64,000 bases of DNA from Rhizobium sp. CF122 (GTDB lineage: Bacteria > Pseudomonadota > Alphaproteobacteria > Rhizobiales > Rhizobiaceae). The stretch lies in NCBI RefSeq assembly GCF_000282035.1, contig NZ_AKKA01000072.1, forward strand, positions 62,001 to 126,000. Direction: 5' to 3'. Positions 34,994-43,212 of the stretch are shown piece after piece; positions within the stretch are counted from its first letter, which is position 1; each line of letters begins with the position of its first letter. Below the pieces are notes generated by a model. That model had not been told where the DNA came from, did no database searches, and was given only the letters and a program-made list of their open reading frames with translations. The translations under genes were made by a program, and so were the position numbers.

Positions 34994-36286
34994 ATGGCCG
35001 AGTTCAAGATCGCGCAGGATCTGATTGCGCAAGAAAACGACAAGCGCGCGTCCGCGCTGAAATCCGACTACGAAGCACTTGGCGCCAATCTTTCGCGCCG
35101 TGGCATCGACATTGAAAACATCACACGCCGCGTATCCGAGTTCTTTGTCGCCGTTCCGTCCTGGGGCGTGGGCACTGGCGGCACGCGCTTTGCGCGCTTT
35201 CCCGGCAGTGGTGAACCTCGTGGCATCTTTGACAAGCTGGACGACTGCTCCGTCATCAACGAGCTGACGCGCGCCACGCCGAACGTCTCCCTCCACATTC
35301 CGTGGGACAAGACCGATGCCAAGGAACTGAAGGCAAAGGGTGATGCGCTCGGCCTCGGTTTCGACGCGATGAATTCGAACACCTTCTCCGACGCGCCCGG
35401 CCAGACGCATTCCTACAAGTATGGTTCGCTCAGCCACACTGATGCCGCAACGCGTGCACAAGCCGTCGAGCACAATCTCGAATGTATCGAGATTGGCAAG
35501 GCGATCGGTTCCAAGGCGCTGACCGTCTGGATTGGGGACGGCTCCAATTTCCCCGGCCAGAGCAACTTCACCAAGGCCTTCGAGCGTTACCTTGCGTCGA
35601 TGGCCGACATCTACAAGGCACTGCCGGACGGCTGGAAGCTGTTTTCCGAGCACAAGATGTACGAGCCGGCCTTCTACTCGACGGTCGTGCAGGACTGGGG
35701 CACCAACTACCTGATCGCCCAGACGCTCGGCCCTAAGGCGCAATGCCTGGTCGACCTGGGCCATCACGCGCCGAACACCAACATCGAAATGATCGTTGCC
35801 CGCCTGATCCAGTTCGGCAAGCTCGGCGGATTCCACTTCAACGATTCGAAGTATGGCGACGACGACCTCGATGCCGGTGCGATCGAACCATACCGTCTGT
35901 TCCTGGTGTTCAACGAGTTGGTTGATGCCGAGCAGCGTGGCGTCAACGACTTCAATCCGGCTCACATGATCGACCAATCACACAATGTGACCGATCCGAT
36001 CGAAAGCCTGATCAACAGCGCCAACGAAATCCGCCGCGCTTATGCGCAGGCTCTGCTTGTCGACCGCAAGGCGTTGGCCGGCTATCAGGACGAAAACGAC
36101 GCGCTGATGGCGAGCGAAGCCCTGAAGCGCGCTTATCGTTCTGACGTTGAGCCGATCCTGGCGGAAGCGCGCCGCCGTACTGGCGGTGCGATCGATCCGG
36201 TCGCAACCTACCGCGCAAGCGGCTACCGCAGGAAGGTCGCTGCCGAGCGTCCGGCTTCGGTTGCCGGCGGTGGTGGCATCATCTGA
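34994..36286 (+). CDS. rhaI: L-rhamnose isomerase RhaI (rhizobial type)
   Basis: A 430-residue TIM-barrel sugar isomerase of the rhamnose-catabolism group, which converts L-rhamnose to L-rhamnulose. Metal and substrate segments include LFSEHKMYEPAFY, QCLVDLGHHAPNTNIE and GGFHFNDSKYGDDDLDAG, with the acidic and His ligands of the xylose-isomerase-like fold. GGGAGG precedes the ATG. It follows rhaD by 63 bases and ends at a strong terminator. Confidence 0.94.
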   Translation: MAEFKIAQDLIAQENDKRASALKSDYEALGANLSRRGIDIENITRRVSEFFVAVPSWGVGTGGTRFARFPGSGEPRGIFDKLDDCSVINELTRATPNVSLHIPWDKTDAKELKAKGDALGLGFDAMNSNTFSDAPGQTHSYKYGSLSHTDAATRAQAVEHNLECIEIGKAIGSKALTVWIGDGSNFPGQSNFTKAFERYLASMADIYKALPDGWKLFSEHKMYEPAFYSTVVQDWGTNYLIAQTLGPKAQCLVDLGHHAPNTNIEMIVARLIQFGKLGGFHFNDSKYGDDDLDAGAIEPYRLFLVFNELVDAEQRGVNDFNPAHMIDQSHNVTDPIESLINSANEIRRAYAQALLVDRKALAGYQDENDALMASEALKRAYRSDVEPILAEARRRTGGAIDPVATYRASGYRRKVAAERPASVAGGGGII

Positions 36287-36312
36287 TCCTTAAGCCTCCC
36301 AAGGCTGTTTTG

Positions 36313-36343
36313 TCGGGCCGCTGTCTACGGGACGGCGGCCCGA
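36313..36343 (+). terminator. Rho-independent terminator after rhaI
   Basis: TCGGGCCGC (36313-36321) and GCGGCCCGA (36335-36343) form a perfect 9-bp stem with a 13-base loop, followed by TCCCGTTTT. It sits 27 bases after the rhaI stop and closes the rhaDI transcript. Confidence 0.75.
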
Positions 36344-36350
36344 TCCCGTT

Positions 36351-36812
36351 TTACGGCTTCCATTCGCCGGCGATCTGCCGGGTGGCGATGTTCAGTCGGT
36401 TCCAGACGTTGATGTTGGCGATGGCGATGACGAGGGCCGCCAGGCTCTTGCCGTCGAAATGCCGCGTGGCTTCGTCCCAGATGTGATCGGGCACCGGGTC
36501 GGCGCGATCGCTGACGCGAGTGACCGCCTCCGTCAAGGCAAGGGCTGCCCGTTCGGCCGGCGTGAAGTACGGCGTGTCGCGCCAGGCGCTAACAGCAAAC
36601 AGGCGCTCATCCGTCTCGCCCGCCTTCTTGGCAATGCGCGGATGCCCGTCGATGCAAACGCTGCAGCCATTGATCTGGCTGGCGCGCAGATTGACGAGTT
36701 CCAACAGGATTGGCGAAAGACCTGATTTGGCCGGTATTGTCCCGAGGGCATGCAGAGCCTGCATCGCTTCAGGGACGACGACGGCTGGATTTCCCATTCT
36801 TGCTTGCATCAT
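36351..36812 (-). CDS. Carboxymuconolactone decarboxylase/AhpD-like protein
   Basis: This 153-residue, all-helical protein carries the AhpD redox pair CSVCIDGH (about 55-62), including the distal His. It belongs to the CMD family of alkylhydroperoxidase-like proteins. It is divergent from an ECF sigma factor of group ECF41, whose members are characteristically paired with a carboxymuconolactone decarboxylase, oxidoreductase or epimerase gene. It is probably the main target of that sigma factor through the minus-strand promoter at 36894-36920. Its physiological substrate is unknown. Confidence 0.9.
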   Translation of the reverse strand: MMQARMGNPAVVVPEAMQALHALGTIPAKSGLSPILLELVNLRASQINGCSVCIDGHPRIAKKAGETDERLFAVSAWRDTPYFTPAERAALALTEAVTRVSDRADPVPDHIWDEATRHFDGKSLAALVIAIANINVWNRLNIATRQIAGEWKP

Positions 36813-36858
36813 ATGTCTCCTTGAGGTGTTTTCCCAAATGACGCCGCCGGCTGTGCTT

Positions 36859-36885
36859 TGTCACATCGGCCGGGTTTCGTTCGTC
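36859..36885 (+). promoter_or_regulatory. ECF41-type promoter of the sigma factor gene
   Basis: TGTCACA at 36859-36865, 16 bases, then CGTC at 36882-36885. This matches the -35/-10 pattern described for ECF41 sigma factors. It reads toward the sigma factor start at 36921, which fits autoregulation. Confidence 0.75.
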
Positions 36886-36893
36886 ATGGAGTT

Positions 36894-36920
36894 GACGAAA
36901 CAGGCTGGAGGAATGTGACA
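36894..36920 (-). promoter_or_regulatory. ECF41-type promoter of the CMD gene
   Basis: On the minus strand TGTCACA (36920-36914), 16 bases, then CGTC (36897-36894). It has exactly the same spacing as the plus-strand copy and reads toward the decarboxylase gene. Its -35 abuts the sigma factor's ATG and its spacer contains that gene's GGAGGAA ribosome site. Confidence 0.75.
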
Positions 36921-37799
36921 ATGGATAAGAAAAACTGGCTGGCTGGAGAATTCGAAGCGAACAGGGCGCATCTCAGCGCCGTCGCCTATCGTATGCTCGG
37001 CTCCCGCGCTGAGGCCGACGACGCCGTTCAAGAGGCCTGGCTGCGGCTCGGCCGTTCTGATGCGGACACGATCGACAATGTCGGCGGCTGGCTGACGACC
37101 GTTGTGGCACGCATCTGCCTGGACGTGCTGCGATCAAGAAAGACGAGGCGAGAAGAGCCGTTTGACCTACCCGTTCATGAGCGCGTCGCAGATACGTCCA
37201 AGGCGACCGATCCGGAACGGGAATTGGCCCTTGCCGACTCCGTCGGCCTGGCGCTGCTCGTCATTCTGGAGACATTGGCGCCGGCCGAGCGCGTCGCCTT
37301 TGTACTGCACGATATGTTCGATCTGCCCTTCGACGACATTGCGCCGATCATTCACCGCTCTTCGGCGGCAACGCGCCAGCTCGCAAGTCGCGCCCGCCGT
37401 CGGGTCCAGGGCAGGACCGATGTCCCGGAGGCGAACGCCGCGCGCAAGAAGCAGATCGTCAACGCGTTCCTTGCGGCTTCGCGTCTTGGCGACATCAAGG
37501 CACTGCTCTCGATCCTCGATCCGCAGGTGGTCTTCACCCCCGACGCTACAGCGATGCGCTATAACCCCTCCGTTCACGAGCTTCGCGGCGCAAATGCCGT
37601 CGCAGAAACCTTCAAGGGGCGGGCCCAGGCCGCCCAGCCCGCGCTGATCGATGGAGAGTTCGGGCTGGTGGTTGTTGTGGGTGGACAACTGCGCGTCGTC
37701 CTGCTTCTGACTTTCGAAGAGGAGAAGATCACTGCGATCGATGCGGTTGCTGCCCCCGAGTATCTCGGCCATCTAAAATACGAGTTGCTGGGAGAATAG
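36921..37799 (+). CDS. ECF sigma factor, ECF41/SigJ type with SnoaL-like C-terminal domain
   Basis: The 292-residue protein starts at 36921 (GGAGGAA upstream). Sigma-70 region 2 is at about 15-85 (YRMLGSRAEADDAVQEAWLRL, VGGWLTTVVARICLDVLRSR) and region 4 at about 115-170 (LAPAERVAFVLHDMFDLPFDDIAPI). The roughly 100-residue C-terminal extension (VNAFLAASRLGDIKALLSIL and on) is a SnoaL/NTF2-like domain. ECF41 proteins use this fused domain instead of a separate anti-sigma factor, and none is seen nearby. Confidence 0.9.
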   Translation: MDKKNWLAGEFEANRAHLSAVAYRMLGSRAEADDAVQEAWLRLGRSDADTIDNVGGWLTTVVARICLDVLRSRKTRREEPFDLPVHERVADTSKATDPERELALADSVGLALLVILETLAPAERVAFVLHDMFDLPFDDIAPIIHRSSAATRQLASRARRRVQGRTDVPEANAARKKQIVNAFLAASRLGDIKALLSILDPQVVFTPDATAMRYNPSVHELRGANAVAETFKGRAQAAQPALIDGEFGLVVVVGGQLRVVLLLTFEEEKITAIDAVAAPEYLGHLKYELLGE

Positions 37800-37877
37800 T
37801 GGCGCCGATCCCCAAACCGAAAGAGCCGCCGCTTGGTCAGCGACGACTCTCACAGGGGCAGGGAAGCACCCGAAACT

Positions 37878-38087
37878 TCAGCAATAGCTGCACATGGCCG
37901 CTGGGTTGTTGGAGATCACGCTCAGAAATTTGCCCACTGGAGAGGTCCGTTGTTCGCGCTTCTTGGCGGCCGTCTCAAGCAGACGCTTGAAATCGTCAAG
38001 TTTCACGCCGTCGGCGCGGAGCACCATGGCGATCAGGGGGTCGCGAAGGGCTTCGGTAATGGTCAGGTCTTCTCTGGTCTTGCTCAT
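37878..38087 (-). CDS. Small hypothetical protein
   Basis: A 69-residue protein (MSKTREDLTITEALRDPLIA start) with a helical middle (VKLDDFKRLLETAAKKREQR) and two cysteines in its last four residues (CSYC). AGGAGG-like sequence precedes the ATG. I believe similar short proteins occur in rhizobia but know of no function. It is divergent from the TetR gene at 38215. Confidence 0.6.
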   Translation of the reverse strand: MSKTREDLTITEALRDPLIAMVLRADGVKLDDFKRLLETAAKKREQRTSPVGKFLSVISNNPAAMCSYC

Positions 38088-38180
38088 GGTTTGCCTCCTT
38101 TCGTGGGCGGTAGCCCGTGTTCCACCCCGGCTGCATCATTCAACCACGTTGACTTCAGCGAGAAGTGGTGTTACCGGTAA

Positions 38181-38199
38181 GTAACAATGCATTTGTTAC
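38181..38199. promoter_or_regulatory. Operator-like palindrome before TetR gene
   Basis: GTAACAA-TGCAT-TTGTTAC has perfect 7-bp arms, ends 16 bases before the TetR start, and is followed directly by ACCGATCGGT, a second palindrome. It is a probable autoregulatory site of the TetR protein. Confidence 0.55.
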
Positions 38200-38214
38200 C
38201 GATCGGTCACATGG

Positions 38215-38838
38215 ATGTCAAGGACCTTGTCCGCAAAAAAATCAGAATCATCGAGCCTGCTGTCTCCTGCAAATACTGACGAGAAAATCCCGCCACGGGA
38301 GCGCATCGTCTCGACCGCCGCCGAGCTGTTTCGTGAGCACGGTATCCGCGGCATTGGCGTTGATGCGATCGCAGACGCCGCATTGACCAACAAGATGACG
38401 CTCTACCGCCATTTTGGCTCTAAAGACGAGCTGGTCTGCGAGACGCTGCGCCGCGCTTCGGAAAAAGCCGAGGCGATCTGGCGCGATCTCGAGACGGCCC
38501 ATCCGGGCGATCCGAAAGGGCAGCTCAGGGCATGGGTCGAAGCGCGAACGCAGAGCCTTTGCGGTGAACATGTTGGCTGTGATCTTGCCAATGCAGCCAT
38601 CGAGCTCAAAGGCGAGGGGCATCCGGCCTATGGCGTGATCGAACGCCACAAGGCAGAGCAACGCGACAGGCTGGAAGCGCTCTGTCTTTCAGCCGGTGCG
38701 CGCGAACCGAAACTGCTGGCCGATACGCTGACGCTCCTTCTTGAGGGCGCTCGCGTGACGCGCCAAGCCATGGGCAACGACACATGTTGCAATCATTTCT
38801 CGAAGGCCTGCAACGCTGCCATCACCGCTTTTGCGTGA
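38215..38838 (+). CDS. TetR/AcrR-family regulator
   Basis: A 207-residue protein with a TetR HTH at about 27-75 (ERIVSTAAELFREHGIRGIG, MTLYRHFGSKDELV) and a C-terminal helical domain with a cysteine in HVGCDLANAA. The first 25 residues are a low-similarity extension. The nearest possible targets are the divergent 69-residue gene and the gene itself, through the palindromes at 38181-38207. Confidence 0.87.
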   Translation: MSRTLSAKKSESSSLLSPANTDEKIPPRERIVSTAAELFREHGIRGIGVDAIADAALTNKMTLYRHFGSKDELVCETLRRASEKAEAIWRDLETAHPGDPKGQLRAWVEARTQSLCGEHVGCDLANAAIELKGEGHPAYGVIERHKAEQRDRLEALCLSAGAREPKLLADTLTLLLEGARVTRQAMGNDTCCNHFSKACNAAITAFA

Positions 38839-38906
38839 TGGCGCCCGCCGATCGGCGGGAACCATACGCCTTTACACTCGTTTCGGACGATGTGGGAAGT
38901 AAAGGC

Positions 38907-39095
38907 ATGGATTACACCTACCTTCACCGTCTGTATGCAAAACGAGCCGAACTCGAGGCAAAGCTCGAGCTCTATGAGGCGCGCGGTTGCTTCGGCGACG
39001 AAGAGATCGATGACGGCACCGATCAAGAGTTGCGAGAGCGGATCAATGAATTATCTGCTGAGATCGACGTGCTGGAGCATTCGAGCGCACTTTAG
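38907..39095 (+). CDS. Small coiled-coil hypothetical protein
   Basis: A 62-residue acidic protein beginning MDYTYLHRLYAKRAELEAKL and rich in heptad-like leucines. The start at 38907 fits the helical protein; the open frame upstream (38784) overlaps the end of the TetR gene. It converges with the DUF1810 gene (4-base overlap). No function is known to me. Confidence 0.5.
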   Translation: MDYTYLHRLYAKRAELEAKLELYEARGCFGDEEIDDGTDQELRERINELSAEIDVLEHSSAL

Positions 39096-39529
39096 TTGCT
39101 CGCGTCCAATAACTGGATGGTGCGATCGTCGAACTCTCCCCGATAGAGCCGATCAATCACCTTGTGAAAAGGCGATCCATGTTCGCTGATCGCCGCAAAC
39201 AGCGTCATGGAAGAGCGCAGCTTGAAATCATCAGGAGAGCCAAAGACTTCGTGCGCGGATTTGCCCTCGATAGCAAGGACGGCTTCGACGCAGCGCAGTA
39301 GCCTGCCGCCGAGAACGGGATCTGCAAGATAGGCAGCGGCCTCTTCCGCTGATCGGATGGCGTATTTTTCTGCCATGAATGATGAGCCGAGGCCGGCGAT
39401 CTGGGGAAAGATGAACCACATCCAGTGGGAGCGCTTATGTCCGGCTCTCAACTCCGAAAGCGCCCGCTCATAGTCCCCATTCTGCGCGTCAACAAAGCGG
39501 CCCAGATTATAGTCAATCTCATCGGGCAT
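39092..39529 (-). CDS. DUF1810 family protein
   Basis: A 145-residue protein with the DUF1810 hallmarks: LGRFVDAQNGDYERALSELRAG, then HKRSHWMWFIFPQIAGLGSS, then the helical SAEEAAAYLADPVLGGRL. It is a conserved bacterial family of unknown function, probably cytoplasmic. AGGAGG precedes the ATG. Confidence 0.9.
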   Translation of the reverse strand: MPDEIDYNLGRFVDAQNGDYERALSELRAGHKRSHWMWFIFPQIAGLGSSFMAEKYAIRSAEEAAAYLADPVLGGRLLRCVEAVLAIEGKSAHEVFGSPDDFKLRSSMTLFAAISEHGSPFHKVIDRLYRGEFDDRTIQLLDASN

Positions 39530-39599
39530 CGACGATCCTCCTCTTGCGCATAACTATATCGCAGGGAAGGGTTGTCCATGCCCGCAGCGCGACAGATCC

Positions 39600-39908
39600 T
39601 CAGCAGGATCTGTCTGGGTACGGGCTGTGCTCACGGCAGTAATCGACCGCGGGCAACGATTCCGAGATCGATCCCACCGTTGCCGTGTCGAGGCCCGATG
39701 CCATGGGTGCCGTCAAATGGACCGTCAGCCCCGCAATGCCCAGAAGCGCAAAGGCTGCAAGAACGATGAAGCGTTCTGATATTGAAGGTTTGTGCGCATT
39801 CACATGCTCAACGTATTCGCGTTCGCCCATGCCGTCCAACTCGTCATCTATTGCGTGGTGGTGCACCACGTCGCCGTGCGCCGTGTTCCAACTCTCGCCG
39901 TTTGTCAT
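39600..39908 (-). CDS. Single-span membrane hypothetical protein
   Basis: The start at 39908 is chosen for its GGAG ribosome site, giving 102 residues. A His-rich N-terminus (HGDVVHHHAIDDELDGMGER) precedes one hydrophobic helix (FIVLAAFALLGIAGLTVHL), then a periplasmic tail with a single Cys pair (DYCREHSPYPDRSC). It resembles small aa3-type oxidase-accessory-like or unknown membrane proteins; no firm family. Confidence 0.6.
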   Translation of the reverse strand: MTNGESWNTAHGDVVHHHAIDDELDGMGEREYVEHVNAHKPSISERFIVLAAFALLGIAGLTVHLTAPMASGLDTATVGSISESLPAVDYCREHSPYPDRSC

Positions 39909-40037
39909 TTTGTTAACTCCTACACGGATGCGTACACCGGCACATGATCGTCCTTTCGCCGGCAAACAGCACGCAAAAGCCATGTGTGTTTTCTTGGTCC
40001 CCAATGGAAGACCGGATACACAAACGCAGTGTTCATA

Positions 40038-40061
40038 AAATCGAACCAATCGGTTTGATTT
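40038..40061. promoter_or_regulatory. 24-bp palindromic operator before amidase operon
   Basis: AAATC-N-AACC-N4-GGTT-N-GATTT: nine bases on each side are symmetric. It lies 60-83 bases before the amidase gene, in the divergent region. A second palindrome GCCGAAT-AA-ATTCGGC follows at 40081-40096. A GntR-, LacI- or IclR-type regulator encoded elsewhere is plausible. Confidence 0.5.
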
Positions 40062-40120
40062 GACTTTAAGGGCTTGGCTCGCCGAATAAATTCGGCTTAG
40101 TTCGGCAGGTCAGTCAGATT

Positions 40121-41494
40121 GTGGATACCCCCATGACGAAAACATTTGGCGCCATGTCCGTCGCGCAGCTTTCCAGTCTCATCCAAACGACAGCTGTCGA
40201 TCCCATCGAAGTGACGGAAGCCGTCATCGATGGCATCGAAGCACATGCCGATCGGGCGGTCTTCACGACAATCCTGAAGGATCGCGCGACGGAAGAGGCG
40301 AAAGCCTCATCGAAGCGAATGAAAGAGGGCCGCTCGCGTGGCATGCTGGACGGCATTCCAATCGCCTGGAAGGACCTCTTTGATATCAAGGGTCGCACAA
40401 CGACCGCCGGATCGACGGTTCTGGCAAGCGGTCCGGCTGCGCAGGCAGACGCGCCAGTCGTGGCAACGCTGAAGCAGGCGGGCATGGTCTCGATCGGCTG
40501 TACCAATATGAGCGAGTTCGCGTTCTCCGGGCTCGGCCTCAATCCGCACTACGATACGCCCCACAATCCGCGCAGCAGCGATGTTCCACGCGTTCCGGGC
40601 GGTTCGTCTTCCGGCGCTGGCGTTGCGGTGGCAGCTGGCCTCGTACCGGTGGCGATGGGGACGGATACGGGCGGCTCCGTGCGCATCCCTGCCGCCTTCA
40701 ACGGCATTGTCGGATATAAGGCGACCCGCGGCCGCTACCCCATGGCGGGCGTCTATCCGCTGGCGAAAAGTCTGGATTCGCTGGGTCCGCTCTGCAGGAC
40801 CGTTCAGGATGCGGTTTGGATCGACGCTGGAATGCGCGGTGCGGCGGCGCCGGCAATTGTTGCCCGGCCGCTCAAGGGGCTCGATATCGTGATCCCTGAC
40901 AACGTCGTGTTCGATGGTGCGGAAGCCGGGGTTGTTGCGTCTTTCGAGACGGCAGTCGATTGGCTCGCGGCGGAGGGCGCATCGATCAGCCGGATCAAAA
41001 TCCCGGCTTTTGATGAATTGTTGGCGCTCATGGCCCAGTACGGCGCCCTTGTCACGGCCGAAGCCTTTGCGCTTCACCGCGAACGGTTGGCGGGGCCGCA
41101 AGCCGCCGACATGGATCACCGCGTCGTGATGCGCATAAGGCTTGGCGAGAAGACAACGCTGGCGAACTATCTTGCGATCCTCGATAAGCGCGAAAGGTTG
41201 ATAGGTGATGTCGAGCGCCTCGTCGGCGATAGCTTCGTCGCTTTTCCATCTGTTGTCCATGTGGCGCCGCCAATCGCGCCGCTTCAAGCCGACGACGATT
41301 TGTTTTTCGCAACCAACGGGAAGACGTTGCGCAACACGCTGCTTGGCAACTTCCTCGATTGGTGCGGCGTATCGATACCGTGCGGGACGGGAGATGCTGA
41401 CATGCCGGTAGGCTTGCTGCTTTCTGCCTTGGGCAAACGGGACGAGGCACTTCTCAGCGCAGCGCTCTCGGTGGAGGAGGTTATCCGCGGATAA
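40121..41494 (+). CDS. Amidase-signature family hydrolase
   Basis: A 457-residue amidase-signature enzyme. The catalytic Ser-cisSer-Lys set is visible as Lys in IPIAWKDLFDIKG, GGSSSGAGVAVAAG and GTDTGGSVRIPAAFNG. Such enzymes hydrolyse C-N bonds of amides, carbamates or allophanate. The frame opens at GTG 40121; ATG 40133 (MTKTFGAMSVAQLSS) is an alternative start, and neither has a strong ribosome site. It is the first gene of a three-gene operon with a TIM-barrel protein and an HpcH/HpaI aldolase, which suggests breakdown of an amide-containing carbon source. Confidence 0.88.
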   Translation: MDTPMTKTFGAMSVAQLSSLIQTTAVDPIEVTEAVIDGIEAHADRAVFTTILKDRATEEAKASSKRMKEGRSRGMLDGIPIAWKDLFDIKGRTTTAGSTVLASGPAAQADAPVVATLKQAGMVSIGCTNMSEFAFSGLGLNPHYDTPHNPRSSDVPRVPGGSSSGAGVAVAAGLVPVAMGTDTGGSVRIPAAFNGIVGYKATRGRYPMAGVYPLAKSLDSLGPLCRTVQDAVWIDAGMRGAAAPAIVARPLKGLDIVIPDNVVFDGAEAGVVASFETAVDWLAAEGASISRIKIPAFDELLALMAQYGALVTAEAFALHRERLAGPQAADMDHRVVMRIRLGEKTTLANYLAILDKRERLIGDVERLVGDSFVAFPSVVHVAPPIAPLQADDDLFFATNGKTLRNTLLGNFLDWCGVSIPCGTGDADMPVGLLLSALGKRDEALLSAALSVEEVIRG

Positions 41495-41533
41495 CTCATT
41501 TAAGACGGTCGCTATTGCTCCTGGGAGGAGAAC

Positions 41534-42397
41534 ATGACTGAAGGCAATTTGGAGAATGGACGTTTTGCAGTTTCGACATGGTCGCTGCATCGGCTGTTAG
41601 GGGCCGTCTATCCCTACAACCCCGATCCGGACAAGAGTGCCACGTGCAAGGAGCCCTATGGGCCAGGGCGGTCCGCGTTGACCGATATCCCGGGGCAACT
41701 TGCCGACCGTGGCATCGGACGGCTTGAGATATGCTCGTTCCACCTGCCAAGCCTTGAACCCTCCTATCTCGCGGAGATGCGCGCCGCGCTTCAGGACGCT
41801 GGGATCCTGCTCCAGACGCTGCTCGTTGAAGATGGGGATCCAAGCCATCGCGAAACCGCCGAGCGGGATATCCAGTGGATCGCCGGCTGGATTGAGATCG
41901 CGCAAGCGCTTGGCGCCAAGAACATGCGGGTGATCGCAGGTAAGCAGCCGCCGACGGCAGAAAACCTCAAGCGGGCAGCGGGCCATCTTGGTTGGCTTGC
42001 GAAACAGGCGCACAACAGTAGCGTTCGCATTGTCACCGAGAACTGGTTCGACCTGCTGGCTTCTGCGAAGGAGACGAATTGGCTGCTGGATACTCTGCAA
42101 GGCAAGGTCGGTCTGAATGGCGATCTTGGCAATTGGGCTGCACCGGCAAAGTACGCGGGGCTTTCCGACATCTTGCGTCGTGCGGAACTCTGTCACGCCA
42201 AGGCCGATTTCAACGGATCGGGGCTAGACAGTGCAGACTACCGCAAATGCCTGGAGGCGTGCCGGACGGCAGGTTACAGCGGACCATATACCTTGATTTA
42301 CGATTCATCGTTTTTTGCCGATGAGTGGGACGGCATCCTGCATGAAAAGGCATTCGTCGAGGACTTCCATCAAGAAAAGCAGCGCGCGGTTGGCTGA
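41534..42397 (+). CDS. Sugar phosphate isomerase/epimerase-like TIM barrel
   Basis: A 287-residue AP_endonuc_2/xylose-isomerase-like TIM barrel. It has FAVSTWSLHRLLG at the first strand, RLEICSFHLP, VRIVTENWFDLL with the metal Glu, GLNGDLGNW, and CHAKADFNG with the His/Asp ligands. These proteins epimerise or isomerise sugars and related polyols. GGGAGG precedes the ATG, 39 bases after the amidase stop. The substrate is unknown. Confidence 0.85.
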   Translation: MTEGNLENGRFAVSTWSLHRLLGAVYPYNPDPDKSATCKEPYGPGRSALTDIPGQLADRGIGRLEICSFHLPSLEPSYLAEMRAALQDAGILLQTLLVEDGDPSHRETAERDIQWIAGWIEIAQALGAKNMRVIAGKQPPTAENLKRAAGHLGWLAKQAHNSSVRIVTENWFDLLASAKETNWLLDTLQGKVGLNGDLGNWAAPAKYAGLSDILRRAELCHAKADFNGSGLDSADYRKCLEACRTAGYSGPYTLIYDSSFFADEWDGILHEKAFVEDFHQEKQRAVG

Positions 42398-42416
42398 ACC
42401 GCGAAAGGAGCATGGC

Positions 42417-43211
42417 ATGAGTGGCGCAACGACGATCGACGGCTTCGCAAAGCGGATCCGAAGCGGTGAGGGCGGATTGATATCCGCGTGGATCGGCATT
42501 CCCGATCCGCTTTTCGTCAATCATCTGGCGCAAGAGGCCTTTGATGCCGTTGTGTTGGATATGCAGCATGGCGTTTGGGATATCGGATCGGCCGCTGTTG
42601 GTATTGGCCAAGGGAGGCTTGCCGGCAAACCGGTGCTCGCTCGCATTCCGGTCGGCGATTTCGCATCGGCCTCGCGTCTTCTCGATGCGGGAGCCTCCGG
42701 CATCATTGCGCCGATGATCAACTCGGCATCGGACGCCAGGGCCCTGGCGACGGCCACCAAATACCCACCCCTCGGCGAGCGTAGCTGGGGGCCGACCCTG
42801 GCGATGAACCATACGGGGCTTTCGGCAACCGAATATCTCGCGACCGCCAACCAGCAGACCGTGGCAATTGCCATGATCGAGACGCGCGCGGCCCTTGATG
42901 CTGCAGATGAAATCATGCGTGTCGACGGCATCGACGGCATCTTCGTCGGGCCATCCGACTTGTCGATCGCACTGTCAGATGGAGCGAAGGTGGCACCCGA
43001 TACGGCGCAGGTCGACGCCGTTCTCAAGCACTTGATCGCCCGTTGCCGGGCTCACGGCAAATTTGCCTGCGTGTTCGGCAGCAATGGTGAGCGGGCGGGC
43101 GAACTGTTGAAAATGGGTTTCGATTTCGTTATCGCCGGGGCCGACACGCAGCAATTGCGTTCAGGTGCAGCAAGCGCGATTGCAGCCGCCAGGCGGGTCC
43201 AGGCAAGCTGA
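42417..43211 (+). CDS. HpcH/HpaI-type aldolase
   Basis: A 264-residue class II pyruvate aldolase of the HpcH/HpaI family from the ATG at 42417 (AAAGGAG upstream). Motifs include AFDAVVLDMQHGVWD with catalytic His, PVLARIP, AGASGIIAPMINSASDA, AIAMIETRAALD with the metal Glu, and IDGIFVGPSDLSIALSD with the Asp ligand. It cleaves a 2-keto-hydroxy acid to pyruvate and an aldehyde, and would be the last catabolic step of this operon. Confidence 0.9.
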   Translation: MSGATTIDGFAKRIRSGEGGLISAWIGIPDPLFVNHLAQEAFDAVVLDMQHGVWDIGSAAVGIGQGRLAGKPVLARIPVGDFASASRLLDAGASGIIAPMINSASDARALATATKYPPLGERSWGPTLAMNHTGLSATEYLATANQQTVAIAMIETRAALDAADEIMRVDGIDGIFVGPSDLSIALSDGAKVAPDTAQVDAVLKHLIARCRAHGKFACVFGSNGERAGELLKMGFDFVIAGADTQQLRSGAASAIAAARRVQAS

Positions 43212-43212
43212 T

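Noticed and set aside
34940..35977. 345-residue minus-strand frame antisense to rhaI
   Set aside because: Long open antisense frames are common opposite high-GC genes; rhaI has family motifs and a ribosome site, the antisense frame has neither.
40307..41590. 427-residue minus-strand frame antisense to the amidase gene
   Set aside because: Basic, low-complexity translation typical of shadow frames; the plus-strand amidase has its full catalytic set.
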